From Algoriphagus limi (GTDB taxonomy: Bacteria > Bacteroidota > Bacteroidia > Cytophagales > Cyclobacteriaceae): a DNA stretch of 64,000 nucleotides. Location of the stretch: assembly GCF_024919275.1 (NCBI RefSeq), contig NZ_JANWGH010000001.1, positions 372,001-436,000 on the forward strand, given 5' to 3'. Positions 34,893 to 45,085 of this stretch are shown piece by piece. The notes beneath the pieces were generated by a model. The model did not search any database. It saw only the letters and a list, made by a program, of their open reading frames with translations, and was not told the DNA's origin. A program made the translations under genes and the position numbers. The number at the start of each line of letters is the position of its first letter. The first letter of the stretch is position 1.

Positions 34893-37310
34893 TTAATACT
34901 CTAAATCACAGCTCATACTTTCCATTCCAATTGGAGCTCCATCAGGAATTTTGAGGCTTTCCGGACTGCTGATTTCATGGGGTTGATCTAAGTAGGCCTG
35001 GATTTTATCGCTGAGGTATTTTCTGTGGGTTCCCAAAAGTCCACCTTGAGAGGAGATTTGAGTTATTTTTTCCAATTGCATTCTCGCGATTGCCCGTACC
35101 GAATTTGAGGCATTTCCATTCTTGGAAAGATTGATGAGATAGTCTACAAATTTCGCTTCCGTCATCATCTTGATTTCCTGCTTTAGACCAGAAGGCAGAT
35201 TGTTTTGAAACAACTGATTGCTAACCTGATTCAAAACAGATTCGAAGCTAGGGAGACTTGAATTCTGCATGGCTTGCAAGTGTAGGCGATTTGCTCTTCC
35301 ACTTTCCAAGAGGAAGGTGAAAACGGCATCTACAATGTTTTCAGCCGGAGCAATTGGGTCAAAAATAGGCCCGGTTCTCGAAACAAAAGTTTCCCTGTTT
35401 TTTCCATAACCATAAGGCCTTGGAGGGATCAAAGCCAAAATATGCTGTGGGACTTCTAATTGCTCAGGCTCGATCGTTTTCAATAGTGCTGAAACAGCCT
35501 CATTTTGAAGTTTTGCATCAATCCAAGTATGATTTGGCTGATTGTCTCCTTTGACTTTGTATAGATAATCCAAGCCTCCTACAACTTTGCTAGTAGCTTC
35601 CACTTGATAACGATGCATGAGGAAAAGTGGAACAAGCACTTCTTCCAACAAAGCCTGTGGAGTTCCATTTGGAATGGCATTTAGTCCAAAAGATTGAAGC
35701 TTATTTTTTCTCAATTCCAGCATTCGAAGCAATTCTTCAGGTGCCGATTTTCCATTATCCCACAAATGGGAGCGAGGGTGAGCACCACTAGGGTCACGAG
35801 AGTCGGAATCAGTGATGAATTCATAACCTGCATCGAAGGTCTCTTCTAAAGTTCTATTCAAGAATATAGCCTCATCTTCACCTGCTTTTGGATATCCATA
35901 GCCATAAGTGATTGCCCATTTATCCCATTCGCCGATTTTATCATCATAAGCGGCAGAAAGGTCCAAATTTCCTTGGCTGTCTTGGGTTATTAAAGGATAT
36001 GGATAGTCCATTACTGAAGATCTGCCTGAAGCTGAAGTGGCATAGCTGTGAGCCAAACCGATAGTATGGCCAATTTCATGAGCAGACAATTGACGTAATC
36101 TTGCTAAGGCTAATTCGAGCATTTTTGGATCGGCTGGTTTTCCATCCTCAAATGGCTGTAATAATCCCTGAGCAATTAAATAATCTTGTCTAACTCGAAG
36201 CGAACCCAAAGAAACCTGTCCTTTGATAATTTCGCCAGTTCTTGGATCTCGAATACTACTGCCATAAGACCATCCACGAGTTGAACGGTGAACCCATTGA
36301 ATGACATTGTATCGCACATCCATCAGGTCCATTCCTTCAGGAGCTAACTCTACTCGGAAGGCATTTTTAAACCCTGCTGCCTCAAAAGCTTGATTCCACC
36401 AATTTCCTCCCTCGATCAAAGCGGAAGCAACAGGTTCAGGAGTTCCTCTATCCAAATAGTAAACGATTGGTTCGACAACTTCAGAAACGGCAGCATTGGG
36501 ATCTTTCTTTTCTAATCTATGTCTGGAAATAAACCGCTTCATAATAGGTTCTGAAATCGGTGTTGTAAAATCCATGTAACTGATGGAAAAGAAGCCTCCT
36601 CGAGGATCAAATTCACGTGGTGTGTAATTGTCGTCAGGAAGCTGAATGAAAGAATGCCGCATCCTTACGGTAACTGCATCAGGACTAGGTGTTACAGATC
36701 TTATTAAACCTCCTGTAGCATTTCCGGTAAGGGTAATTGTCGCTTCTACCTCTGTGTTTTGCGGGAAGTTTTTCGTCATTTCATAGTAAAGGCCTGTGCG
36801 GGAATTATCTACTCGGTATGTCCCCTGTCGACGTTGGCTGAGGCGGTTTGACACGCCGTGTGCGTCTTGCATGTAAAAGTTGGTGGCATCCACAACAAAT
36901 CCATCACTGTTGTTCTGCGCAATTTCGAATCCCCATAGAATGGATTCTGCAAAGGCATCCTGTACGGATTTTACTTCGTAGGGATTGGATGAAAAGGCTC
37001 GGAAATCATAGTTTTTGTGAATCAGGAATAGTTTGTTTCCTGACCTTCGAAATTCAACAATTCTGGTATTACCTAATTGACCTCGGTCCAAACCGATATC
37101 ATTAGAGCCAACACCTGCAGTCAATGAATTGACATAAAGAAATTCTTTTTCTAAATCCTCGATATGGAGATAGATTTTCCCCTTTTCCCTGTCTAAATAA
37201 AAATCAACAAAACCTTCATTTCGCTCCAATTTGGATAAATCTAGATTTTGAGAAAAAACAGGAGAAATCATCCCGAAGAGGATAATCGCTGTAGTGAGTA
37301 ATTTATTCAT
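34893..37310 (-). CDS. secreted zinc-dependent metalloprotease (DUF5117/DUF4953 type)
   Basis: A large exported metallopeptidase of 805 residues, signal peptide cleaved after VFSQ (MNKLLTTAIILFGMISPVFSQ). The zinc motif is the extended HEIGHTIGLAHSY (His411, Glu412, His415, His421) of the metzincin type, and VMDYPYPLI gives the Met-turn. The N-terminal 280 residues match the uncharacterised DUF5117-like region and the remainder the metalloprotease domain seen in many Bacteroidota secreted proteases. There is no obvious type IX C-terminal sorting domain, so it probably stays in the periplasm or outer membrane. I start at the ATG at 37310; an upstream ATG at 37340 would add ten residues before the signal peptide. 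Substrate unknown. Confidence 0.88.
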   Translation of the reverse strand: MNKLLTTAIILFGMISPVFSQNLDLSKLERNEGFVDFYLDREKGKIYLHIEDLEKEFLYVNSLTAGVGSNDIGLDRGQLGNTRIVEFRRSGNKLFLIHKNYDFRAFSSNPYEVKSVQDAFAESILWGFEIAQNNSDGFVVDATNFYMQDAHGVSNRLSQRRQGTYRVDNSRTGLYYEMTKNFPQNTEVEATITLTGNATGGLIRSVTPSPDAVTVRMRHSFIQLPDDNYTPREFDPRGGFFSISYMDFTTPISEPIMKRFISRHRLEKKDPNAAVSEVVEPIVYYLDRGTPEPVASALIEGGNWWNQAFEAAGFKNAFRVELAPEGMDLMDVRYNVIQWVHRSTRGWSYGSSIRDPRTGEIIKGQVSLGSLRVRQDYLIAQGLLQPFEDGKPADPKMLELALARLRQLSAHEIGHTIGLAHSYATSASGRSSVMDYPYPLITQDSQGNLDLSAAYDDKIGEWDKWAITYGYGYPKAGEDEAIFLNRTLEETFDAGYEFITDSDSRDPSGAHPRSHLWDNGKSAPEELLRMLELRKNKLQSFGLNAIPNGTPQALLEEVLVPLFLMHRYQVEATSKVVGGLDYLYKVKGDNQPNHTWIDAKLQNEAVSALLKTIEPEQLEVPQHILALIPPRPYGYGKNRETFVSRTGPIFDPIAPAENIVDAVFTFLLESGRANRLHLQAMQNSSLPSFESVLNQVSNQLFQNNLPSGLKQEIKMMTEAKFVDYLINLSKNGNASNSVRAIARMQLEKITQISSQGGLLGTHRKYLSDKIQAYLDQPHEISSPESLKIPDGAPIGMESMSCDLEY

Positions 37311-37382
37311 AAGATTTGGTGGTATAAACGAGAGTCTCAAATTATAAAAATGGTAGCTTACAAACTCACCATTGATGGAAAT

Positions 37383-39482
37383 TTAACGATTTAGATAATA
37401 TCGAAGTAGTAGGGTTGTTTCGGATTGTCGATTTCCTTTAATCTCCTGAAGTCCAGAACTGATTTTTTCCCGGTCAATGTAGGTAGTTCTTGCCCATCTG
37501 AAATACAATCTGAGTTTTCTGGATACATCGTATTCTCCTATCAAATAATACCGCTGTCCCTGACCGGAAAATGCCGGAATTGAAAAAGTCCATAAGACAT
37601 GGTTCTCAAATGCATAGATTCTACTGTCGTAATCATCCGTGTCAAATAAGGCATATCTAGCCGTAATTTTCCAACGATTCTGATCTAATCGGATATCCTG
37701 AACTACCATCAATCCATTTCTTTTCTGGCTTTGGATAGTTACTTGACTCCACCAAACTCGGCTTCGGATAAAAAGATTTTTGCTGATGCGATAATCCAAA
37801 TTGAAAAGACCATTTTGTCTCCTTACTGTAGCACTTTGATAGGTGGACTGAGGCTCATTTAAATCAGGAAGATTTCGGTCTTTTTGCTCCTGTCTATATT
37901 GAAGAAATACTTGGAGAGACTTCGATGGTTGAAAGCTAAGCCTGCTGAGCCATTCATTTTCAAAAGAGGGATTGTAGAGCCGGTATTTCAGCCAGGGAAA
38001 CCGAAAAAAATCATAATAAGCATTGAACTTCCATTTTTTTATGGGTCTGATTTCCAGCCCAAAATATATCCCTCGTTCATTAATAGGTCGACTGCTTTCA
38101 GCAAATGCATTACCATAAAAGCTGTGGAAGTTTTTATCATAGTTTCGCCAAAGCATGGAAATGTCAACCTGAGAACTCAGGCTGGCGATCAATCCAAGAA
38201 CACTTCCGTTTCCTCCTGATTTCGAAAGGGCGGATTCTCCGAAAAAGAGAAAATTTTTCCAATTGTAGTTAAAGTATAGGCTACCCATGTGGTTTGACTG
38301 TCCCTGAAATTCAAATTGGTTGTAGAGTCTTTTTGTAGGGATCCATTCCTGACTGAATTGGGTATATAGAAAGGTAGATCCAAATCTGAGTTTTGAATTT
38401 GCTTGAAATTGAATTGCCGTGCCAATATTGTATTCCCGAAATTGATTTTTGGTGCTTATTTCGGAAGGCGTGCGATGGAGTCCACTTTGATTAAAAGAGT
38501 TGATGGTAAAGTTTTCAGTCTCCAAACTATCCATCAATTCTATTGATCGGCCATCTCTTGGTACTGAGGAAGCTAGTGCGGTAAATTCCCAATTTTTATG
38601 TTGATAAGTGGCGGCTCCACCTCGGAAAAACCCCCATTCCAAAGAAGCAGTATAGGGTAAAATTCCTACAGAACTTCTCCGAATTGTAGGAACCGTTTCT
38701 GCACCTTTTCCCAAGGTGTAACCTGCTCCAAAAACCAATCCTTGGCCAAAAGAGGCCTGAAAATCTCCCAAGGCTAGAGTTTTCCATTTACCAACTTGGT
38801 ATCGTTGAAAATGAAAAGAAAAAAAATTAAAGCCATATCGGCGGGAAGGATGATCCCAAGTAAATTGCTCGCCAGCATCTTTATCCAAGGTAAACCCAAA
38901 GCTAAAATCCCGTGAGTGCTGAGTTCTGAATCTTAAATACAAATCATTGGGATCACCGAGATAGCGACTGCTTATTCTTCCAGTACTTGAAGTATCCGTG
39001 GGACTAAAACCTTTTCTTTTTTCCCAAACTCTCCGATGCCTGACTATCAGATAGGTTTGTTCCTCATTTCGAAGCCGTTTCCAGAAAGGCTCAGTTCGCT
39101 TTTCTCCATCTTCTAAGGTTACAAAAGGGATAATTCGATTAATAGTTTCTGAATCAAACTCCGGTATTGCTTGAAGTTCATAGAGGGATAGTAAATCACC
39201 AAACTGACTTCGGTAAATAAGTAGGGCATCTATCTGAGACGGAGTCAGAAGATACATTGCCTGTAATGCTTCGTAATTTGCTTTATTTAGATTGATTGGA
39301 TTTAGATAAAGTTGTAGCAAGACCTCGTAAATCCGTTCGTAATCCACATCTTCTTCTGGAATAGGGAAAAGTCGTTCAATTAAGGATTCCAGATCGATTT
39401 CAGGTTTGGGGACTTGCTGGGAAAATGAGTATTGAATTCCCAGAAATACTAGTATTAAAACAATGACAATTAATCTCCCCAT
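37383..39482 (-). CDS. helix-hairpin-helix protein with outer-membrane beta-barrel
   Basis: A 699-residue exported protein with a signal peptide (ends YSFSQ). Residues about 50-125 hold two helix-hairpin-helix units of the ComEA kind, PINLNKANYEALQAMYLLTPSQIDALLIYRSQFGDLLSLYEL (described in the order of its two HhH turns, split here for clarity: ...LNKANYEAL... and ...LSLYELQAIPEF...). HhH motifs of this type usually bind DNA without sequence preference. The remaining 560 residues are alternating aromatic-rich strands typical of an outer-membrane beta-barrel (for example YNIGTAIQFQAN and FRWARTTYI), ending with an Arg. The next gene upstream overlaps its first 13 bases. The combination suggests DNA handling at the outer membrane, such as uptake, but this is inference. 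Confidence 0.78.
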   Translation of the reverse strand: MGRLIVIVLILVFLGIQYSFSQQVPKPEIDLESLIERLFPIPEEDVDYERIYEVLLQLYLNPINLNKANYEALQAMYLLTPSQIDALLIYRSQFGDLLSLYELQAIPEFDSETINRIIPFVTLEDGEKRTEPFWKRLRNEEQTYLIVRHRRVWEKRKGFSPTDTSSTGRISSRYLGDPNDLYLRFRTQHSRDFSFGFTLDKDAGEQFTWDHPSRRYGFNFFSFHFQRYQVGKWKTLALGDFQASFGQGLVFGAGYTLGKGAETVPTIRRSSVGILPYTASLEWGFFRGGAATYQHKNWEFTALASSVPRDGRSIELMDSLETENFTINSFNQSGLHRTPSEISTKNQFREYNIGTAIQFQANSKLRFGSTFLYTQFSQEWIPTKRLYNQFEFQGQSNHMGSLYFNYNWKNFLFFGESALSKSGGNGSVLGLIASLSSQVDISMLWRNYDKNFHSFYGNAFAESSRPINERGIYFGLEIRPIKKWKFNAYYDFFRFPWLKYRLYNPSFENEWLSRLSFQPSKSLQVFLQYRQEQKDRNLPDLNEPQSTYQSATVRRQNGLFNLDYRISKNLFIRSRVWWSQVTIQSQKRNGLMVVQDIRLDQNRWKITARYALFDTDDYDSRIYAFENHVLWTFSIPAFSGQGQRYYLIGEYDVSRKLRLYFRWARTTYIDREKISSGLQEIKGNRQSETTLLLRYYLNR

Positions 39483-40288
39483 TGGTAATTTAGGCTTAGG
39501 TGATTGGTAGAACCAAGAGGAGCTAATTGACTATAGGCATAATCAAGTCTCAAATTTCCTTTTTGAATACTAAAGCCAGCAAAAAAGCGCGAAGGTTGGG
39601 TGTTAATACCACTTCGCAAAAAAATCCATTCCTTGAGGCGATATTCTAATCCGGCCTTCAGCAGGGGAGACTGTTGTATATCTTTTTCAAGTTCAATCAG
39701 TAAACTGAGCGTCTCAGTTGGCAGGTAATGTAAGCCCAACTGGACTAAGGTAGGCAAACGAGAATCGGTCTCTTGACTAATTTTGCCACGGTTGATATTG
39801 CTAATGGAGGCTCCGAGGTAAAGTTTTGGGTTTAATTCAGTGATTCCTCCTAAACTGAAAAGTAATGATCCGCCACTTCCAAAACCCTCCATTTGAGTCT
39901 GGAAATATTCCATTTTCAGACCAATACTATTTACTCCCAAAGTATGGGAATATCCAATACCAATGGTTTGTTGGTTGAAAAGCTTACCCCCAAACCGGCT
40001 GATTCCCAAGCCGAAGGTTCCTTTCCTATTCTTTATAGCTGTAGCAAGATCAAAAGTCGAGAGTTCCTGAAGTCCAAAACGATGATCATACCCTACAGCG
40101 ATCCCTGACTTTTTGGTCCTATCTAAGGCTCCGATATTGTTAAAATAAGACCAAGTAGAGGGGAGATGGACCCGCTGATTTCCGATCCCTTGATTTCGCG
40201 CTCCATGAACTTGTGTCAAGGGATCAGTTTGGGGAAATGCTGAAAATAGTATTCCCAGAAAAAAGAATAAAAAGCAACCTGCCTTCAT
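39470..40288 (-). CDS. PorV/PorQ-like small outer-membrane barrel protein
   Basis: A secreted 272-residue protein; signal peptide ends FPQ, and the rest alternates polar and hydrophobic residues like a 14-stranded porin (LGLGISRFGG, IGIGYSHTLG, LDYAYSQLAPLGSTNH). The start GARNQGIGNQRVHLPSTWSYFNN resembles the plug and first strand of PorV/UPF0164-type barrels of Bacteroidota. The 3' end overlaps the downstream helix-hairpin-helix barrel gene by 13 bases, so the two are translated together. PorV family members act as shuttles in type IX secretion, but this one has not been shown to do so; the family call is tentative. Confidence 0.65.
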   Translation of the reverse strand: MKAGCFLFFFLGILFSAFPQTDPLTQVHGARNQGIGNQRVHLPSTWSYFNNIGALDRTKKSGIAVGYDHRFGLQELSTFDLATAIKNRKGTFGLGISRFGGKLFNQQTIGIGYSHTLGVNSIGLKMEYFQTQMEGFGSGGSLLFSLGGITELNPKLYLGASISNINRGKISQETDSRLPTLVQLGLHYLPTETLSLLIELEKDIQQSPLLKAGLEYRLKEWIFLRSGINTQPSRFFAGFSIQKGNLRLDYAYSQLAPLGSTNHLSLNYQWGD

Positions 40289-40390
40289 AAAAAATGGCTA
40301 AAAAAAAACTACCATTAATTTAGGTAGAAATTTTTTAAACTACAGGTTGAGTCAATAAAAAATTAAGTCAAATAGGGTTTTTTAGCTAAA

Positions 40391-40411
40391 AAAGCTCTAG
40401 AAAGGAGCTTT
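40391..40411 (-). terminator. terminator of the BamA/TamA-like gene
   Basis: A 7-bp stem AAAGCTC/GAGCTTT on the minus strand spans the stop codon and is followed by TTTTTT. Its overlap with the CDS makes it less certain. Confidence 0.5.
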
Positions 40412-41839
40412 AATATTCAGAAAGAAGTTGCCTTCTCCTTGATTGTTGAATGAATATTCAAATCGAAAAACGGAATCATAAAAGCCTACAAGGTCAATTC
40501 CTAATCCATATCCATAAAGATAGCGATTGGTTAATCGAGCATTCTCAGGAATAAAATTTCTATCCTTGACGTAGCCATGGTCAAAGTTCGCACTGAGATA
40601 AAAGCGGAATGGAATAGTACTGAATTGCTCCAGGGGCATGACGGAGGAAACATCAATCTCCCAATCGATAAACTTCCATCGGAAGCTATTTTTGTGGACA
40701 TACAATTGTTGTCCTTCTATCACATTCAGTTCGTAGCCTCTGATAAAATTTGGAGAATAACCTATGCCTCTGACAAGTGTGTAGGGCTGTCTTTGGCTCA
40801 AAAACCAATTGCCAGATAATCCTGTAACAAAATGGAATCGTTCATTTAAAGTGAAGTATTTATTAGCGGTCAGGCTTACTTCGATTTCGTCAATATCTTC
40901 CGTGTTGAAAATCCCATATTTAGTAGCTGATAGCCTGAGTAGCTCTCCCTTTGTTGCGTATGCAGCCAAATTCCTATTATCATGCTGAAAAGTATAGCTC
41001 ATGTAGAGATATTGAAGTTTATTCTCTCCATGTTGGAAATAATTAGGGTTTTGCACTAGGACTTCCGGATCTAATTTGGTGGAAGTATATCCTACAGTAA
41101 AAAAGTGGAAGTTGTAGAAAGTTCTCCTGAAAGTATATTGGATGGCTGCTGACAGGTTTTCTCGAAGCACATCCTCTGTTTCACTGGTGAAAAATACCTG
41201 TCTGTTATTGGCAGACCGAATAGGTATAGTTTTTTGTTCATAGTAGGTGAATTGACCGGCTAATCCGTGCTTCTGCTTCTTATCAATGTAAGGTTTGCTG
41301 TATCGCAAATCTAAGGCTCTGGTGAAGCCAAGTTGCCCACTAAATCTCAATTTCTCATTTCTTCCACCGACATTCGAATGAGATACTCGAAGGCCATAAT
41401 TCACTCTGGAGAAATCCCTACCTTGATTTGTCCACCATTCGGAGAAGTTACGATCAGCCAATTGAAAAATAATGGAAGGAATGATATACCAGCGCTCTTT
41501 TACAGCAATCAAAACTTCCACTTGATCGCCTCCTGTAAATAGAGGAGTGATTTCTACTGAAGTAAAAAGTCGGAGATTATAGATTTTATTGCGATCGGCT
41601 TGAATAATTTCAAGGAAAGTGTCTAAATCATAATAATAACCTTCGCCGAAGTCCAATTCCCTCAGAATGATGTTTTTCTGAGTTTTTTCATTTCCAATGA
41701 TGAAAATATTGTTGACAAAAATACTATCCGGAGTATCCATTTGTACCGGAGAGTAGGAGGTGTCTTGAGCAAAAACCTTGACAGACCATCCCCAAAAAAG
41801 GAAAGTAAAAATGAAAATATGTCTGATTGAAAGTCTCAA
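40397..41839 (-). CDS. BamA/TamA-family outer-membrane protein
   Basis: A 480-residue outer-membrane protein with a signal peptide ending VFAQ. Residues about 36-115 contain one POTRA-like domain ([21 protein letters not shown], then [22 protein letters not shown]), and the remaining 360 residues form a 16-strand Omp85 barrel. RGYE in NFIRGYELN matches the conserved RGY/F motif of strand 12-13 in this family, and the protein ends in phenylalanine. It is shorter than true BamA (usually five POTRAs), so it is likelier to insert a special set of proteins or transport lipids. It is divergent from the YidD gene. Confidence 0.85.
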   Translation of the reverse strand: MRLSIRHIFIFTFLFWGWSVKVFAQDTSYSPVQMDTPDSIFVNNIFIIGNEKTQKNIILRELDFGEGYYYDLDTFLEIIQADRNKIYNLRLFTSVEITPLFTGGDQVEVLIAVKERWYIIPSIIFQLADRNFSEWWTNQGRDFSRVNYGLRVSHSNVGGRNEKLRFSGQLGFTRALDLRYSKPYIDKKQKHGLAGQFTYYEQKTIPIRSANNRQVFFTSETEDVLRENLSAAIQYTFRRTFYNFHFFTVGYTSTKLDPEVLVQNPNYFQHGENKLQYLYMSYTFQHDNRNLAAYATKGELLRLSATKYGIFNTEDIDEIEVSLTANKYFTLNERFHFVTGLSGNWFLSQRQPYTLVRGIGYSPNFIRGYELNVIEGQQLYVHKNSFRWKFIDWEIDVSSVMPLEQFSTIPFRFYLSANFDHGYVKDRNFIPENARLTNRYLYGYGLGIDLVGFYDSVFRFEYSFNNQGEGNFFLNIKAPF

Positions 41840-41856
41840 AGGGAATTTTCAGTTAG

Positions 41857-41864
41857 TACATTTG
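41857..41864 (+). promoter_or_regulatory. TACATTTG element before YidD
   Basis: Exact TAnnTTTG match 15 bases before the first possible YidD ATG (41879) and 33 before the second (41897). No good -33 TTG at the usual distance. Confidence 0.35.
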
Positions 41865-41896
41865 GTTTTGAAGAGGCCATGCACAATAAACAACCT

Positions 41897-42121
41897 ATGT
41901 GGAAAAACCTTGTTAGAAAAATCGCCATTTTTCCCGTTTTGGTTTACCAATATACCATTTCGCCACTTTTTCCTTCATCATGTCGTTATACACCCACCTG
42001 TAGTCAATACATGAAGGAGGCTATTTTGAAGCATGGGCCTTTCAAAGGTGGTTGGCTCGGAATCAAACGAATATCCAGATGCCATCCATGGGGAGGGCAT
42101 GGACATGATCCCGTACCTTAA
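41897..42121 (+). CDS. yidD: membrane protein insertion efficiency factor YidD
   Basis: A small protein of 74 residues that helps inner-membrane protein insertion with YidC. It contains the whole family signature: [20 protein letters not shown], then [19 protein letters not shown] and [14 protein letters not shown]. One amphipathic or membrane helix precedes this. I take the ATG at 41897 because homologues begin just before this helix; an in-frame ATG at 41879 would add six residues. Its last four bases overlap the convergent lgt gene. YidD often lies by rnpA and yidC; here that context is missing. Confidence 0.93.
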   Translation: MWKNLVRKIAIFPVLVYQYTISPLFPSSCRYTPTCSQYMKEAILKHGPFKGGWLGIKRISRCHPWGGHGHDPVP

Positions 42122-43224
42122 TTAGCCGGCTTTTTAAGCCCCATTTTCCAGGCTCTTGCGACCAAAATTATTCCTCCCAAAACCAAAGGAATGCTCAGAA
42201 GCTGCCCCATATTGAACTGCATGGCATCTTCAAATTCCACTTGATTTTCTTTGAAAAATTCCCACACGAAGCGCATTCCAAAAACCATTATTAGGAATAA
42301 TCCCAATAGCAAACCATCGGGAACCCGTTCCTTGTATTTCGCCCAAATAGAAAGCAAAATCAAGAAAATCACGAAATAGGAAATTGATTCATAAATCTGA
42401 GTTGGATGTTTGGCTCTACCAAAAGTCTTGATCGTCGCCACATACATTGCCGGCTCTTCCTTCAATTCTAGATTCAAATCAGTTTCTAAAGGCTCAGCTA
42501 GGTATTCTTTAGAAGAATTGAACTGAGTTAAGGCATATTTTACATCACTCCTAAGTGTGTTTTCTAGGGTTTCTTTAGTGAAATTCCCCTTATTGATTTG
42601 AATTTCTATGTTTACAGGTAAAATTCCATTTCCTTGCAGCTCATTCGCGCGGTCTGTAGGTTTGTAAGCATCAATGGATTCGATCGGAACACGGAGGGAT
42701 TGTAGAATTTCCTCAATATCCCAGGCGTAGACAATTCCTTGGTCGGTTCCAGTATCTTTTCCGCCTATTTCAGAATTCATCAAATTCCCCAATCGAATCA
42801 AGGCTCCGGTCATCGCCGTCACAATCACGATTCTGTCGACTACCCACAAATAACTTTGCCCAGGAGTCTTTTTTGCATAGATCCAAAGCGCAATCAAAAT
42901 AGCAACAGCGGCTCCATGTGAAGCTAAGCCGCCTTCCCAGACTTTTAAGATTTCAATTGGATTGCTTAAATATTTTGCGGGCTCGTAAAAAATTACATGA
43001 CCAAGTCGAGCACCAATGATAGTCGCTAAAACCATGTAAATGGTGAGTTTGTCAACCAGATTCTCATCATGACCTTCCTTTCGGAAAAAATACACCATGA
43101 ACTGCTGGGAAATGATGAAACCCAAAGCAAAAAGTAAACTATACCAGCGTAAACGATCAAAACCAGCGAAAACAGCAGGATTTGGATCCCAAACAATGTA
43201 ATTCAAAATGGAGGTAATGTTCAT
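42118..43224 (-). CDS. lgt: prolipoprotein diacylglyceryl transferase
   Basis: Transfers diacylglycerol from phosphatidylglycerol to the cysteine of lipoprotein signal peptides, in the inner membrane. Seven or so membrane helices are visible. The signature is [16 protein letters not shown] (Arg144) together with His103 in ASHGA, matching the essential His103 and Arg143 of E. coli Lgt, and HPTQIYE is conserved. The protein is 368 residues, longer than the E. coli enzyme (291); residues about 170-268 form an extra hydrophilic loop, which by the topology faces the periplasm. The gene starts one base before the end of the NadE gene, so it follows nadE in one operon. It is convergent with yidD, overlapping by four bases. 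Many lipoproteins in this window need this enzyme. Confidence 0.95.
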   Translation of the reverse strand: MNITSILNYIVWDPNPAVFAGFDRLRWYSLLFALGFIISQQFMVYFFRKEGHDENLVDKLTIYMVLATIIGARLGHVIFYEPAKYLSNPIEILKVWEGGLASHGAAVAILIALWIYAKKTPGQSYLWVVDRIVIVTAMTGALIRLGNLMNSEIGGKDTGTDQGIVYAWDIEEILQSLRVPIESIDAYKPTDRANELQGNGILPVNIEIQINKGNFTKETLENTLRSDVKYALTQFNSSKEYLAEPLETDLNLELKEEPAMYVATIKTFGRAKHPTQIYESISYFVIFLILLSIWAKYKERVPDGLLLGLFLIMVFGMRFVWEFFKENQVEFEDAMQFNMGQLLSIPLVLGGIILVARAWKMGLKKPAN

Positions 43225-43225
43225 T

Positions 43226-45067
43226 TTAAAGTTGGTCTAGTTGCTCTAACTCTTCTTTGTAACCTGCCGACAAGATCGGGAATCTGTACCAGGTTTTTGG
43301 ATCTACATTAAACTGGTCCAAATGGAAGGAAGGCGCTAACCTTTCGCGCTTCCATTGATTTCTGGCCCAAAGTTGGAAGAATTTTTTAATATATGATTTT
43401 AAAAGTTTGTCTTCTAGCTCAAGTTCTTCTTTGAGAATTAAAAATACATCCATGGGAGATCGTCGGTCCCGAATAGCGAGTTTTTCGATTTCCACAATTA
43501 CCGAGTAGGGCATCAAATCCTTTTCATCGGTTTGGGTTCGCTCTTGAGGTCGTAATTCTGCCGTAGGTTGCAATGAATTGACTTTGGCAAGACCCGGACG
43601 GTTCAGATTTTTCTCTGCCCAATTTATCCAATGTAAAATGAAATGCTTATCCACTCCGGCAATGGGGGAAATGCTACCACTAGTATCTCCATCCATGGTG
43701 GTATAGCCGACATCTCCTTCAGAACGATTGGAGGTGGCAAGCAATAAGGCATTATTGAGATTAGCGAGCATCCAAATAATCGGAGATCGGGAGCGAGCTT
43801 GAATATTTTGAAGGGTAATATCGTCTTGTTCCCAAGTCAACTTCCTCCCAATTGCAGATTCGATTTTAGCCGTATAGGAAGCTACTTCCTCATCGATTGT
43901 CCAATGATGGAAAACAGCTCCCAGACTTTCTGCGAGAGATTTTGCACTCTCAAAAGTGTCATTGGAAGAATTTGCCGTTCCTTGATAGGCGGTTGTTAAA
44001 AGTTTTCCTACTAATTGTTTTTCGGGGTTCCCTTCAAATTTATCAAAGTCAGAAATCCCTATTTTTTCGCAGAAGCGCTGAAGCCCTAAATCTTGCAAGC
44101 CTCTTTTTACCATTTCAGCAACCAAAACGGCAACTGTGGAGGAATCTGCACCGCCAGAAAGAGAAAGAACAAAACCTTTACTTTTACTTTTTCTCAGGTA
44201 ATCAAATAATCCGAGTGAGCTCGCTTGGGTAAATTCCCACTCCTTGCTTTTTATTTCAGCTATTTCCTGTTCTTTATCTTCCAAAATCACACAGTTCACT
44301 TGATAGTCTTGAAAGGATAAAAGCTGATTTCTAAACAGGGTTTTACCAGATTTAGCTAGGAGACTTTCTCCATCAAAAATCATCCTTCCAGCCTCATTTC
44401 CCAAAAGGTTGATATAGCCATAATAGCAATCAAACATCTTGGAGCTATCCTCAATCAGTTTCTTTCGCTCCAAGGTTTTTCCCATGGCAAAATGACTGGC
44501 ACTAGGGCTGATAATAAGATCTACTTTTCGTTCGCAAAGTCGGTAACCAGGGCGTGCTTCACCTCTCCAAGCATCTTCACAGATTTCAAATCCATAGTGA
44601 ACCCCTTTTTTCGTAAAAGTTAAATCCCCCAAAGAAACTTCCTTTCCAAAAAAATCAACCTTCACTTGTTGGTTTGCTCCCCAAGGCGTAAACCAGCGGA
44701 ACTCATAGTGAACTCCATCGATGGCCATAAACTGTTTGGCGACAAAACCCAACAATTCTCCATCCTCGATAATGGCCATGGTGTTATAAACTTTTTCACC
44801 CATGCGATAGGGAAGCCCAACAGCTACAGTAGTATTTTGACAATGGGGGATCAATTTTTTCAGTTGGTCCAAAGCCTTTTTTGGATACCAATAGCTCAGG
44901 AATAGATCTTCGGAGCCATAGCCTGTAATGGCTAATTCTGGGAAAACGACTAAGTCAGCATTTTTCTGCTTGGCCTCTTCCAGGGCTGAAATTATTCGAT
45001 GCAAATTTCCCTCCCAATCTAAAGGAGTCTGATTGACCGTAGCGAGTGCGAGCGAAAGTGAAGACAT
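43226..45067 (-). CDS. nadE: glutamine-dependent NAD+ synthase
   Basis: Last step of NAD synthesis: amidates nicotinic acid adenine dinucleotide using ATP and glutamine. It is the two-domain type, 613 residues. The N-terminal nitrilase-like glutaminase has the triad Glu44 (VVFPELAITGYG), Lys111 (VAKQFM) and Cys163 (GFEICEDAW). The synthase domain has the PP-loop SGGADSS at residues 304-310 (LSLSGGADSSTVAVL), followed by TSNRSEGDVGYTTMDGD and DLMPYSV. It precedes lgt with no gap, and RNase III lies upstream in the same direction, 18 bases away. Confidence 0.95.
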   Translation of the reverse strand: MSSLSLALATVNQTPLDWEGNLHRIISALEEAKQKNADLVVFPELAITGYGSEDLFLSYWYPKKALDQLKKLIPHCQNTTVAVGLPYRMGEKVYNTMAIIEDGELLGFVAKQFMAIDGVHYEFRWFTPWGANQQVKVDFFGKEVSLGDLTFTKKGVHYGFEICEDAWRGEARPGYRLCERKVDLIISPSASHFAMGKTLERKKLIEDSSKMFDCYYGYINLLGNEAGRMIFDGESLLAKSGKTLFRNQLLSFQDYQVNCVILEDKEQEIAEIKSKEWEFTQASSLGLFDYLRKSKSKGFVLSLSGGADSSTVAVLVAEMVKRGLQDLGLQRFCEKIGISDFDKFEGNPEKQLVGKLLTTAYQGTANSSNDTFESAKSLAESLGAVFHHWTIDEEVASYTAKIESAIGRKLTWEQDDITLQNIQARSRSPIIWMLANLNNALLLATSNRSEGDVGYTTMDGDTSGSISPIAGVDKHFILHWINWAEKNLNRPGLAKVNSLQPTAELRPQERTQTDEKDLMPYSVIVEIEKLAIRDRRSPMDVFLILKEELELEDKLLKSYIKKFFQLWARNQWKRERLAPSFHLDQFNVDPKTWYRFPILSAGYKEELEQLDQL

Positions 45068-45085
45068 GAATGGGTGAAAGTTGGA

